Shown piece by piece: positions 1-7,219 of a DNA stretch of 55,225 bases; positions within the stretch are counted from its first letter, which is position 1; every line of letters begins with the position of its first letter. Source of the DNA: Jidongwangia harbinensis (GTDB lineage Bacteria > Actinomycetota > Actinomycetes > Mycobacteriales > Micromonosporaceae); NCBI RefSeq assembly GCF_020216025.1, contig NZ_JAIWNC010000047.1, positions 1-55,225 of the forward strand, read 5' to 3'. Both the position numbers and the translations under genes were made by a program. Below the pieces are notes generated by a model, which did not search any database, was not told the origin of the DNA, and saw nothing but the letters and a program-made list of their open reading frames with translations.

Positions 1-156
1 CCGGACCGACTCACCCGCCGCCCGCCCTAACCCGATCCGTTCCCGCTCCAACGCCGACAATCTCCCTGCCACAACCCACTCCTACCTGCAGAAACGTGGG
101 TGTTGCATCCAAACCTTGAAATCGCCACTCCGACCTGATCAACGCAAGATCTACTA

Positions 157-596
157 ATGGATCCCTGGGTGTCTCAGACCAAGCTCGACCGGTACCGTGC
201 CGCACTCGACGCCGGTACCGACCCGGTCCTGGTCCAGCAGTGGATCACCCAGGTCCAAGCCGAGAAAGCCGTCGCCGAGGCCGACCTACGACGAATCACG
301 GACGCCGCACCATGACCCCTGACGAGATCAACACCCTGGTCGAGGCCATGGCCGGTATCGCGACGATCCTGCGGCGAGCCGACCCCACGGACAAAGCCGA
401 GGTCTACCGACAACTTGGAATCAAGCTCACATACAAGCCAGGCCTCCGCTTGATTCAAGCAGAGGCCTCGCCAAATGGATCTTGTACTCAAGTGTGTCCG
501 AGGCCCGAGTTGGACCACAAATCCACGGCGACCGGTGGCCGTGGATCATGTACTAAAGTGTGTCCGGAGGGGGACTTGAACCCCCACGCCCGATAA
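157..596 (+). pseudogene. C-terminal remnant of a large serine recombinase, frameshifted
   Basis: Two overlapping reading frames together resemble the end of an actinobacterial large serine recombinase. The first (157-315) gives a coiled-coil-like stretch, KLDRYRAALDAGTDP...VQAEKAVAEADLRR, and ends at TGA. The second opens at the ATG overlapping that stop (312) and continues with MTPDEINTLVEAM...DKAEVYRQLGIKLTY, a typical recombinase tail. An intact protein would read through this junction, so a frameshift of one base near 305-315 is inferred. Nothing resembling the catalytic resolvase domain or the zinc ribbon lies in the 156 bases upstream. The last 11 codons (GDLNPHAR) are simply the antisense of the tRNA-Leu gene. 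This end of the gene therefore sits on the attachment site, as expected for an element that integrated there. It is probably a dead integrase from a lost or decayed mobile element. The recombinase assignment comes from remembered family tails, not a search. Confidence 0.6.
476..566. repeat. 25-bp imperfect direct repeat, candidate att-site duplication
   Basis: TGGATC-T/A-TGTACT-C/A-AAGTGTGTCCG occurs at 476-500 and again at 542-566, with two mismatches and a period of 66 bp. The second copy runs six bases into the tRNA-Leu 3' end (discriminator plus acceptor strand). The period is a multiple of three, so the remnant reading frame shows GSCTQVCP and then GSCTKVCP. A repeated tRNA 3' end beside a recombinase remnant is what is left by site-specific integration and imprecise loss, or by tandem integration. 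Confidence 0.55.
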
Positions 597-645
597 AGGG
601 CACTAGCACCTCAAGCTAGCGCGTCTGCCATTCCGCCACCCGGAC
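561..645 (-). tRNA. tRNA-Leu (anticodon GAG)
   Basis: The reverse complement folds into a class II tRNA. The 7-bp acceptor stem is GTCCGGG with CTCCGGAC, followed by discriminator A. The D arm is GCGGAATGGCAGACGCG. The anticodon stem CTAGC/GCTAG carries loop TTGAGGT, giving anticodon GAG for CUC codons. There is a long variable arm (TGCCC-TTTA-TCGGGCG) and a T arm GGGGG-TTCAAGT-CCCCC. CCA is not encoded. The long variable arm and GAG anticodon make leucine unambiguous. The gene is intact although its 3' end carries the duplicated att-like sequence. Confidence 0.95.
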
Positions 646-835
646 CTGCTCTGCACAGCCTAGCGGGACCGATCCCCTGCTCGCACCCGGGATCGGCAGC
701 CCTCTGGAGCTGCACAGGGAAGCACTTTACACGCCCTCCGGCCACCCCCTCATGGAGGCCCGCCGGACGTCGGCGAACATGACGTTCCGGGCATAACGGC
801 AAGTGGTTTGGCGTCGCCGGTGGGCAGCGTGCAGC

Positions 836-2314
836 ATGGCGGGCGTGTCCCAGCCGTCCCCGCTCACGCCTGCCCGGCAGCGTGCACAGGCCATGGCCGA
901 CTCGGGTGATCGGGCCGGGGCGGTGGCGCTGCTGCGGCACGCGGTTTCGCTGGGGCGGGTGAATCTTGGTGAGGACCATCCGGATGTCCTCGCCGCCGCG
1001 CATCAGCTGGCTCGGGTTCACCAGTCCGCCGACGACCCGTCGGCGGCGCGGCGGGTGCTGGAGGAGGCTTACGCTGCCGGTCAGTGGCGGCTGGGCGACG
1101 TCGATCCGTTGATGTTGGAGATCTCCTACGACCTCGGCGTGGTGGCGGAGGAGCTGGGAAACCGGCACGAGGCGCGGAAGGCGTTCGGGCGGGTCGCGGA
1201 GCACGGGCCGGCGGTGCTGGGCGAGTTCCACTGGGCGGTTACGCGGGCTCAACAGTACCTGGGCGGGCAGACGTCGGCGGTGCGACCTCCGCCGGCACCG
1301 ACCCAGGCAGTGACGGCTCCGCCACACTATCCGACACCTGGCCAGCCGCCACGACCGGTCGACCAGACCCCGCCGATTCAGCCCGCACCCACCGCCTCAC
1401 AGAGCCGGCCGGCCCCGCCGGCTCAGCCAGCCCCACCGGTCCAGCCGACCGAGCCGGTCCAATCAGCCCAGCGGATCCAACCGGCCTGGCAGACCCAGCC
1501 AGCCCAGCCGACCCAGACACCCCAGCAGACCCAGCCCGCCCGCCCCATGGAGACAGCGCGGCCGGCAGAGCCGACACCACCACCCCCCAGCCCGCCGTCG
1601 ACCGAACTGTGGCCGGTCCAGCCGCTGGACGTCGAGCCGCCGCCTCTCGTCCGGCGGGTCCCGGGACGGCAGTTGCCGCCCGACACCCGTGACCCTCAGG
1701 CGAGGGTCGGGAACGAGCCCACCGTCCTGCATCCAATCGTGCAGCCGCGCACCGGCCTCCCGGCCCACCAGCCCTCACCGCCGCCGGGGCCGCCCCCGTC
1801 GCCCGTCACGGCACCACCTGATGCGCCGGCGTACCCGCGGCCGGAAGCGGCGTACCCGGGAACGGGCGGACCGGCGTACCCGCGCAGGGGTCCGGTCCTG
1901 TTCGCGGCGATTGCCGCGGTCCTCGCCGCCGTCATCGCGGTGGTCGCGCTGGTCTTCGTGCTTGCCGACCGTGGGGACGGTCCGGACCGGACGGATGTGC
2001 CAACTCTGGGCGGTGGGCCGCCGCCGGTGGACGTGCGGGTCCGCGATTTCGGCTCGCGCATCCAGGTGACCTGGGGCGATCCCGGCGAGGGTAAGACCTC
2101 CTTCATCGTCACCGGTGGACACCCGGGTGAGGTGCTCAAGCCGATGGGCGAGGTGGGGCCCGGCGTCACGCAGTACGACCTGCAGGGACTCAACGATCAG
2201 CTGGACTACTGCTTCGCCGTGGTGGCGGTCTACGGCACCGACCAGTTCGCCAGTTCGCCGCAGGCCTGCACGAGCCGGGTGCCGGGGCGGCCGGAGGCCG
2301 ATCAGACCGACTGA
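836..2314 (+). CDS. TPR-containing, proline-rich membrane protein with C-terminal FN3-like domain
   Basis: The 492-residue protein begins with a helical tetratricopeptide region (about 10-135; for example DHPDVLAAAHQLARVH and SYDLGVVAEELGNRHEARKAF). A long Pro/Gln/Thr-rich linker follows (about 140-350, many PxQP and QPxQP units). One transmembrane helix lies at about 353-380 (VLFAAIAAVLAAVIAVVALVFVL). A roughly 85-residue beta-sandwich resembling fibronectin type III follows (about 395-485). The predicted topology puts the TPR domain in the cytoplasm and the FN3 domain outside. I chose the ATG at 836; a GTG at 803 in the same frame would add 11 Arg/Trp-rich residues that do not look conserved. 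The next gene, downstream on the same strand, is another FN3 protein, suggesting a shared envelope role. Exact function is unknown. Confidence 0.75.
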   Translation: MAGVSQPSPLTPARQRAQAMADSGDRAGAVALLRHAVSLGRVNLGEDHPDVLAAAHQLARVHQSADDPSAARRVLEEAYAAGQWRLGDVDPLMLEISYDLGVVAEELGNRHEARKAFGRVAEHGPAVLGEFHWAVTRAQQYLGGQTSAVRPPPAPTQAVTAPPHYPTPGQPPRPVDQTPPIQPAPTASQSRPAPPAQPAPPVQPTEPVQSAQRIQPAWQTQPAQPTQTPQQTQPARPMETARPAEPTPPPPSPPSTELWPVQPLDVEPPPLVRRVPGRQLPPDTRDPQARVGNEPTVLHPIVQPRTGLPAHQPSPPPGPPPSPVTAPPDAPAYPRPEAAYPGTGGPAYPRRGPVLFAAIAAVLAAVIAVVALVFVLADRGDGPDRTDVPTLGGGPPPVDVRVRDFGSRIQVTWGDPGEGKTSFIVTGGHPGEVLKPMGEVGPGVTQYDLQGLNDQLDYCFAVVAVYGTDQFASSPQACTSRVPGRPEADQTD

Positions 2315-2432
2315 TCCACTACGGACGGCGATCATGGTTATCCACAATCGTGATTGACCGGGTGTCCCCCGCCGTCCCCCTCCCCCTATGATGGCCTCCG
2401 TTCTGCAGCGGAAACCCGAGGAGGGACGCGCC

Positions 2433-5048
2433 GTGACCGCATCGAAGCGCCGCTGGCGCAGCCGCGGTGGCCTCGTCACGATCGGCACGGTCGTGAGCCT
2501 GGTGGCCGGCCTGGGCCTGACCGTGCTCGGGCTCGGCGCGGCCGACCAGGCGGTGGCGAGCTTCGATGCCGCGTCCTGGGTCTGGAGTTCCAACAAGAGC
2601 GAGATCGCCCGGATCAACGGCGTCACGGCGCGGGTGGACACCCGGGTGGACGTGCCCCGGGGACGCGGCCACAAGATGCAGGTCAGCCAGAACGACCGCT
2701 TCGTGATCCTCCGCGACGTGAGCACCGGGCGGATCAGCTCGATGGACCTCACCTCGTTGAAGGAATACCGCGCCAGCCTGAACAATCCCGGCATCGGCGT
2801 GCGGGTGGCGCTGCACGAGGATGCCGCCTTCATCATCGACACGGTGCGCGGCGAGGTGGCGCAGCTCGATCCGCGCACGCTGGCACCGCTCGGCGAACCG
2901 CTGCGTTACCCGCCGGGGATCACCGGCGGGGTGTTCGACGGCGAGGGTCGGCTGTGGATCGCCGTGCCCAGCCAGGGCACCGTGTCGGCGATCACGGCGG
3001 CGCCGCTCGCGTCCGACGGCCCGGAGGGCGGCACCGCCGCGGCCGCGGGTCCGAGCCAGATCAGCACGACCGCGGTCGCTCCGCCGAGCCACGACCTGGC
3101 GATCTCCACGCTGGACTCGGGGCTGGCCGTGCTCAACCGCACGACCAACGAGCTGACCACGATCCGCGACGGCAAGGCGGCGACCCCGACGACGCTGCCG
3201 CTGACCGGGCCGGGTTCGCTGGCGCCGCGCACCGACGGCCTGGCGGTGCCGGTCACGGAGCCGGACGCGCGACGGGTCTACGTGGTGGCCGACGGCCGGA
3301 TGCGCAGCCAGTTCCCGGTCCCGGGGGACGGCACCCGGCTGGAGCCGGCGGTGGCCTGGGAGGGCTTCTTCTACGTCGCCGACTCGGACACCGGCGTCGT
3401 GCACGTCTTCGACGGCGCGGGACAGCCGCAGCGGGACATCCCGTTCCGGAACGCGGGCGGGCCGCTGGAACTCGAGGTACGGGAGAACTACCTGTTCATC
3501 AACGCGCCGGGCTCGTCGACGGCACGGGTGGTGGACAACGCGCACACGGTGCGGGTGGTCGACAAGTACGCCGACGACGTGCTCGGCGGGGACGCGCCGC
3601 CCGCGCCGCCGACTCCCCCGCCGCCGCCGAAGCCGAAGAAGCCGACGGTGAGCGAGCCGGGCCCGCCGCGCAACGTGCGCGCCGCGGCCGGTGACGCCGA
3701 GGCCCGGGTGAGCTGGCAGGCGGCGAGCGCGAACGGCGCGTCGATCTCGCGGTACGTGGTGGTGGGTGCGGGCCGGACGTTCCAGGTGGGCGCGAACCAG
3801 CGGTCGGTGAACGTGACCGGGCTGACCAACGGTGAGACGTACCGGTTCGAGGTGCACGCGGTCAACGCGAAGGGCGACGGGCCGTCGCGGACCAGCAACC
3901 CGGTGCGGCCGACGTCCGAGGTGCCGGACGCGCCGACCGAGGTACGCGCCGAGGCGCGGCCGGACGGCACGGTGGTGGTGCGGTGGCCGGCCGCGAACGG
4001 GCAGGGCCTGGACATCAAGCGGTACACGGTGACCGCGGTGTCCGAGGGCGGCAGCGCGCCGATCGGCGAGTCGGACGGCCCCGAGCTGGTGCTGCGGGAC
4101 GGCGAGCTGCAGTACGGCCAGCAGTACGCGTTCACCGTGGTCGCGGTCAACGAGCGTGGCGCCGGGTCGAAGGCGTCGCCGGTGAGCAACAGCGTGGTGC
4201 CGTTCGCGAAGCCGGGCCGGCCCGAGGCGGTGGACGCGGCCACGGTCGGCGACCAGGCCGGCGCGGTCCGGGTGACCTGGACGCCGTCGGTGGACAACGG
4301 CCGCCCGGTGTCGAAGTACGTGGTGACCGCCGGTGGCCGGTCCACCGATGTGGTCGACGGCACCGCGGTCACGTTGACCGGGTTCGACGCCGGTGCCACC
4401 GTCGCCGTGCAGGTGCGTGCGGTCAACGAGGCCGGGGACAGTGAGCCGGGCACCGCGACCGCCCGTACGGTGGCCGAGCCGACCGTGACGATCACCGGTA
4501 GCTCGGCGACGTTCAACACGGCGACCGTCACGTTCAGCGTGGATGCGGGGGGCGGCACGGCCACCTGCTCGGTCTCGGCGAACAACGGCGGCGGGTCGGA
4601 CGACGGCAGCTGCTCCAGCCTGACGGCGAAGAAGCTGAAGCCCAGCACGGCCTACACGCTGACGGTGACGGCGAAGAACGCGGCCGGGACGGTGACGAAG
4701 ACCCGCGCCCAGACGACCGACGCGCTGTACGGCACCGCCCGGTGCGTCAACGGTGAAGAGGGCGAGACCAGGACGTACTGCAACGACGACGTCAACGGGC
4801 GCAACGGCAACGAGATCTTCGAGGTCACCCGGCAGGACAACGACCGCCAGGCCGGGTGGGTGGAGAACGGCACGCGGCTGAAGGCGTTCTGCAAGAAGTC
4901 CGGCGAACATGTGGACTCTTACATCTACAACAGCCAGAAGGCCAGCAGCATGTGGATCCAGGTGGACTACAAGGGCAAGAACTACATCCCGTACGCGTGG
5001 CTGAACCTCGACGGCGGCGACGACCTCGACAACCTGCCCGGCTGTTAG
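2433..5048 (+). CDS. Secreted or membrane-anchored beta-propeller/fibronectin type III protein
   Basis: The 871-residue protein starts with a basic N-terminus and one hydrophobic helix (about 12-35), either an uncleaved signal or a signal peptide. Residues 45-385 form a repetitive beta-propeller-like region with WxW/YVAD/DSDTGVVHVFDG-type blades. A proline/lysine linker (about 388-402) leads into three FN3 domains (about 405-495, 498-590, 590-680), then a fourth Ig-like domain with a Cys pair (about 680-765), and finally a Cys-containing SH3-like tail ending NLPGC. The GTG start is chosen because GAGGAGG precedes it; an ATG at 2388 would put the Shine-Dalgarno inside the gene. The following moxR gene starts 7 nt after its stop, so it probably heads an operon of moxR, DUF58 and transglutaminase-like genes. 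That order is recurrent in actinobacteria. An extracellular adhesion or assembly role is likely but unproven. Confidence 0.82.
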   Translation: MTASKRRWRSRGGLVTIGTVVSLVAGLGLTVLGLGAADQAVASFDAASWVWSSNKSEIARINGVTARVDTRVDVPRGRGHKMQVSQNDRFVILRDVSTGRISSMDLTSLKEYRASLNNPGIGVRVALHEDAAFIIDTVRGEVAQLDPRTLAPLGEPLRYPPGITGGVFDGEGRLWIAVPSQGTVSAITAAPLASDGPEGGTAAAAGPSQISTTAVAPPSHDLAISTLDSGLAVLNRTTNELTTIRDGKAATPTTLPLTGPGSLAPRTDGLAVPVTEPDARRVYVVADGRMRSQFPVPGDGTRLEPAVAWEGFFYVADSDTGVVHVFDGAGQPQRDIPFRNAGGPLELEVRENYLFINAPGSSTARVVDNAHTVRVVDKYADDVLGGDAPPAPPTPPPPPKPKKPTVSEPGPPRNVRAAAGDAEARVSWQAASANGASISRYVVVGAGRTFQVGANQRSVNVTGLTNGETYRFEVHAVNAKGDGPSRTSNPVRPTSEVPDAPTEVRAEARPDGTVVVRWPAANGQGLDIKRYTVTAVSEGGSAPIGESDGPELVLRDGELQYGQQYAFTVVAVNERGAGSKASPVSNSVVPFAKPGRPEAVDAATVGDQAGAVRVTWTPSVDNGRPVSKYVVTAGGRSTDVVDGTAVTLTGFDAGATVAVQVRAVNEAGDSEPGTATARTVAEPTVTITGSSATFNTATVTFSVDAGGGTATCSVSANNGGGSDDGSCSSLTAKKLKPSTAYTLTVTAKNAAGTVTKTRAQTTDALYGTARCVNGEEGETRTYCNDDVNGRNGNEIFEVTRQDNDRQAGWVENGTRLKAFCKKSGEHVDSYIYNSQKASSMWIQVDYKGKNYIPYAWLNLDGGDDLDNLPGC

Positions 5049-5055
5049 GTCACCC

Positions 5056-6036
5056 GTGCAACCGGAACCCCTGCCGCCCCAGCACATCCAGGGCTTCGCC
5101 CAGATCGCCGGGCAGCTCGCCGACCGGATCGGCACTGTGGTGCTGGGCAAGCCGGACGTGGTGCGGCTGACGCTGACCGCGTTGTTCGCCCAGGGTCACG
5201 TGCTGCTCGAGGACGTGCCCGGGGTGGGCAAGACGACGTTGGCCCGGGCGCTCGCCGCGGCGGTGCGCGGGCAGTGGCGGCGGATCCAGTTCACGCCCGA
5301 CCTGCTGCCGTCCGACGTGTCCGGCGTGACGATCTTCAACCAGGCCAGCCGCGGGTTCGAGTTCCACCCCGGACCGGTGTTCGCCAACCTGGTCATCGCC
5401 GACGAGATCAACCGGGCCTCGCCGAAGACGCAGTCCGCGCTGCTGGAGGTCATGGAGGAACGCCGGGTCACCGTGGACGGCGTGCCGCACCCGGTGCCGC
5501 AGCCGTTCCTCGTGGTGGCGACGCAGAACCCGGTCGAGATGGACGGCACCTACCGGCTGCCCGAGGCGCAGCTGGACCGGTTCCTGGTGAAGCTCTCGGT
5601 CGGCTATCCGGACGAGGACGTCGAGGTGGAGGTGCTGCGCGGGGCGGCGCTGCGGTCCCCGGACACCCTCGAACCGGTCACCGACACCGCGACCGTCGGC
5701 GAGATGGTCCGGATGGCGTTGCACGTACACATCGCCGACCCGCTGTACACGTACGCGGTCCGGCTGGCTGCCGCGACCCGCAACCACCCGCAGGTCCGGG
5801 TCGGCGTCAGTCCGCGTGGCGTGATCGCGCTGACCCGCGCGGCCTGCGCGTACGCGCTGATCAACGGCCGCGGGTACGTGCTGCCCGAAGACCTCAAGGC
5901 GCTGGTGGAACCGGTGTTCGCGCACCGCGTGCTGCTCTCCCCGGACGCCCAGTTGCGCGGCGTCACCGCGGCGGAGGTGCTGAACGACGCGATCCGGTCC
6001 GTTCCGGTGCCGCTGCCGGACAACCAACGCGCGTGA
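5056..6036 (+). CDS. MoxR-type AAA+ ATPase
   Basis: The 326-residue AAA+ protein has Walker A GVGKTT at about 56-61, Walker B VIADEINRASPKTQ at about 112-125, sensor 1 VVATQNPVEMDGTYRLPEAQLDRF and a helical lid at about 230-320. This is the canonical MoxR layout and length. MoxR ATPases act as chaperone-like remodellers and are usually encoded beside DUF58 proteins, as here. The start is GTG, only 7 nt after the upstream stop, and the end overlaps the next start by 4 nt (GTGA), indicating translational coupling. The client is unknown; the neighbouring transglutaminase-like membrane protein and the secreted FN3 protein are the obvious candidates. Confidence 0.95.
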   Translation: MQPEPLPPQHIQGFAQIAGQLADRIGTVVLGKPDVVRLTLTALFAQGHVLLEDVPGVGKTTLARALAAAVRGQWRRIQFTPDLLPSDVSGVTIFNQASRGFEFHPGPVFANLVIADEINRASPKTQSALLEVMEERRVTVDGVPHPVPQPFLVVATQNPVEMDGTYRLPEAQLDRFLVKLSVGYPDEDVEVEVLRGAALRSPDTLEPVTDTATVGEMVRMALHVHIADPLYTYAVRLAAATRNHPQVRVGVSPRGVIALTRAACAYALINGRGYVLPEDLKALVEPVFAHRVLLSPDAQLRGVTAAEVLNDAIRSVPVPLPDNQRA

Positions 6037-7154
6037 AGGGCGTCACCGCGCGCGGCGCCGGTGTCCTGGCCGCCGCGTGCGCACTGCTCGCCGCCGGGTT
6101 CCGGTTCGGATACCCGGACCTGGCGCTGCTCGGTGCGGCGGCGGCGGTCGCGGCGGCCTCCGCGGCCGGGTTCGCGTCCTGGCGGCCCAGGCTCGGCGTC
6201 GCCCGGGTCGCCGACCCGGACCGGGTGGCCCGTGGTGAGCCGGCGAACCTGGCGCTGACCGTGCGCAACACCAGCCGGTTACGCGCTGCCAGCCTGGTCG
6301 CCACGGACCGCTGCGCCGGCCGGGACGTGCCGGTTCCGCTGCTGCGGCTGCGCCCGGGCCACGACACCACGGTGACCTATCCGGTGCCCACCGAGCGGCG
6401 GGGCGTGGTGCCGGTGGGACCGCTGCGGGTCACCCGTACCGATCCGCTGGGGTTGGTGTCGCTGGCCCGCACCTACGGCGACACCGCGGCGGTCTGGGTG
6501 CATCCGCGGATCCACCTGCTGCGGGCGGTTCCGGCGGGGATGGCGCGCAGCCTCGACGGACGGATCGACAAGGTGCCGCACGGCACGATCACGTTCGATT
6601 CGCTGCGCGAGTACGTGGTCGGCGACGAGCTGCGCCGGGTGCACTGGCGCAGCAGCGCGAAGGTCGGCGAACTGATGGTCCGCGAGCAGTTGGACACCAG
6701 CGAACCGACCATCGTGGTGCTGCTCGACGACCGCGCGGTCGCGCACCCGGACCCGGAGTCGTTCGAGGTGGCCTGCGAGGCCGCCGCGTCGATCGTCAGC
6801 GCCGCGGTCCGGGAGGACCTGCCGGTCAGCCTGCACCTGGTCTGCGGCGAACGCACCGGCCCGTTCCTCGACGTGCTCACCGAGGTGACGCTCGCCGACG
6901 GCGACCTGACCACCCGCGTCCGGACGCTGCGCAGCCGGCGCCTCGGCGACACCCTGGTGTTCCTCACCGGGCCGGGCGGGCACCCCGACCTGGGCGCGGT
7001 GAGCGGGCTGCGCGGGCCGTACCCGGTGGTGATCGCCGGGTTGTTCGGCGACCGGGACGGCGCGCCGGTGTCCACCAGCGGCGGCATGATCGTGGTGGAG
7101 GCGGACGACGGCCGGGAATTCGCCGCCGCGTGGGACGGTGTGCGCGGATGGTGA
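6033..7154 (+). CDS. DUF58 domain-containing membrane protein
   Basis: The 373-residue protein has two N-terminal membrane helices (about 5-50), a beta-rich middle section and the diagnostic DUF58 motif SLREYVVGDELRRVHWRSSAK around residues 190-209 (His204). The C-terminal half looks like a degenerate von Willebrand A fold (TIVVLLDDRAV...). DUF58 proteins work with MoxR ATPases. The GTG start lies within the moxR stop (GTGA overlap), and the end overlaps the ATG of the next gene, so the three genes form a coupled unit. The GTG start is preferred because no other start fits this coupling. Confidence 0.93.
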   Translation: MKGVTARGAGVLAAACALLAAGFRFGYPDLALLGAAAAVAAASAAGFASWRPRLGVARVADPDRVARGEPANLALTVRNTSRLRAASLVATDRCAGRDVPVPLLRLRPGHDTTVTYPVPTERRGVVPVGPLRVTRTDPLGLVSLARTYGDTAAVWVHPRIHLLRAVPAGMARSLDGRIDKVPHGTITFDSLREYVVGDELRRVHWRSSAKVGELMVREQLDTSEPTIVVLLDDRAVAHPDPESFEVACEAAASIVSAAVREDLPVSLHLVCGERTGPFLDVLTEVTLADGDLTTRVRTLRSRRLGDTLVFLTGPGGHPDLGAVSGLRGPYPVVIAGLFGDRDGAPVSTSGGMIVVEADDGREFAAAWDGVRGW

Positions 7155-7219
7155 GGCTGGCGCGCGACGCGGTGGTACCGCGGATGGTGCGGCCGGCGCG
7201 CGCCGCGGTGGTACCGCTG
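7148..7219 (+). repeat. Two tandem 36-bp copies at the 5' end of the transglutaminase-like gene
   Basis: Copies 7148-7183 and 7184-7219 differ at four positions. Each begins ATGGTG and ends GTGGTACCGC-G/T-G, and a further ATG follows at 7220. The duplication repeats 12 codons (MVRLARDAVVPR then MVRPARAAVVPL). It gives the gene two or three alternative in-frame starts just before its first transmembrane helix. Confidence 0.9.

Noticed and set aside
240..596. A 118-codon frame taken as an intact small protein
   Set aside because: The first 24 codons are out of frame with the recombinase-like upstream segment and the last are antisense tRNA. It is better described as a frameshifted remnant.
2319..5150. 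A 943-codon open frame on the minus strand opposite the FN3 protein
   Set aside because: Its translation is His/Arg/Val-rich without motifs, whereas the plus-strand gene has a Shine-Dalgarno, signal helix and FN3 domains.
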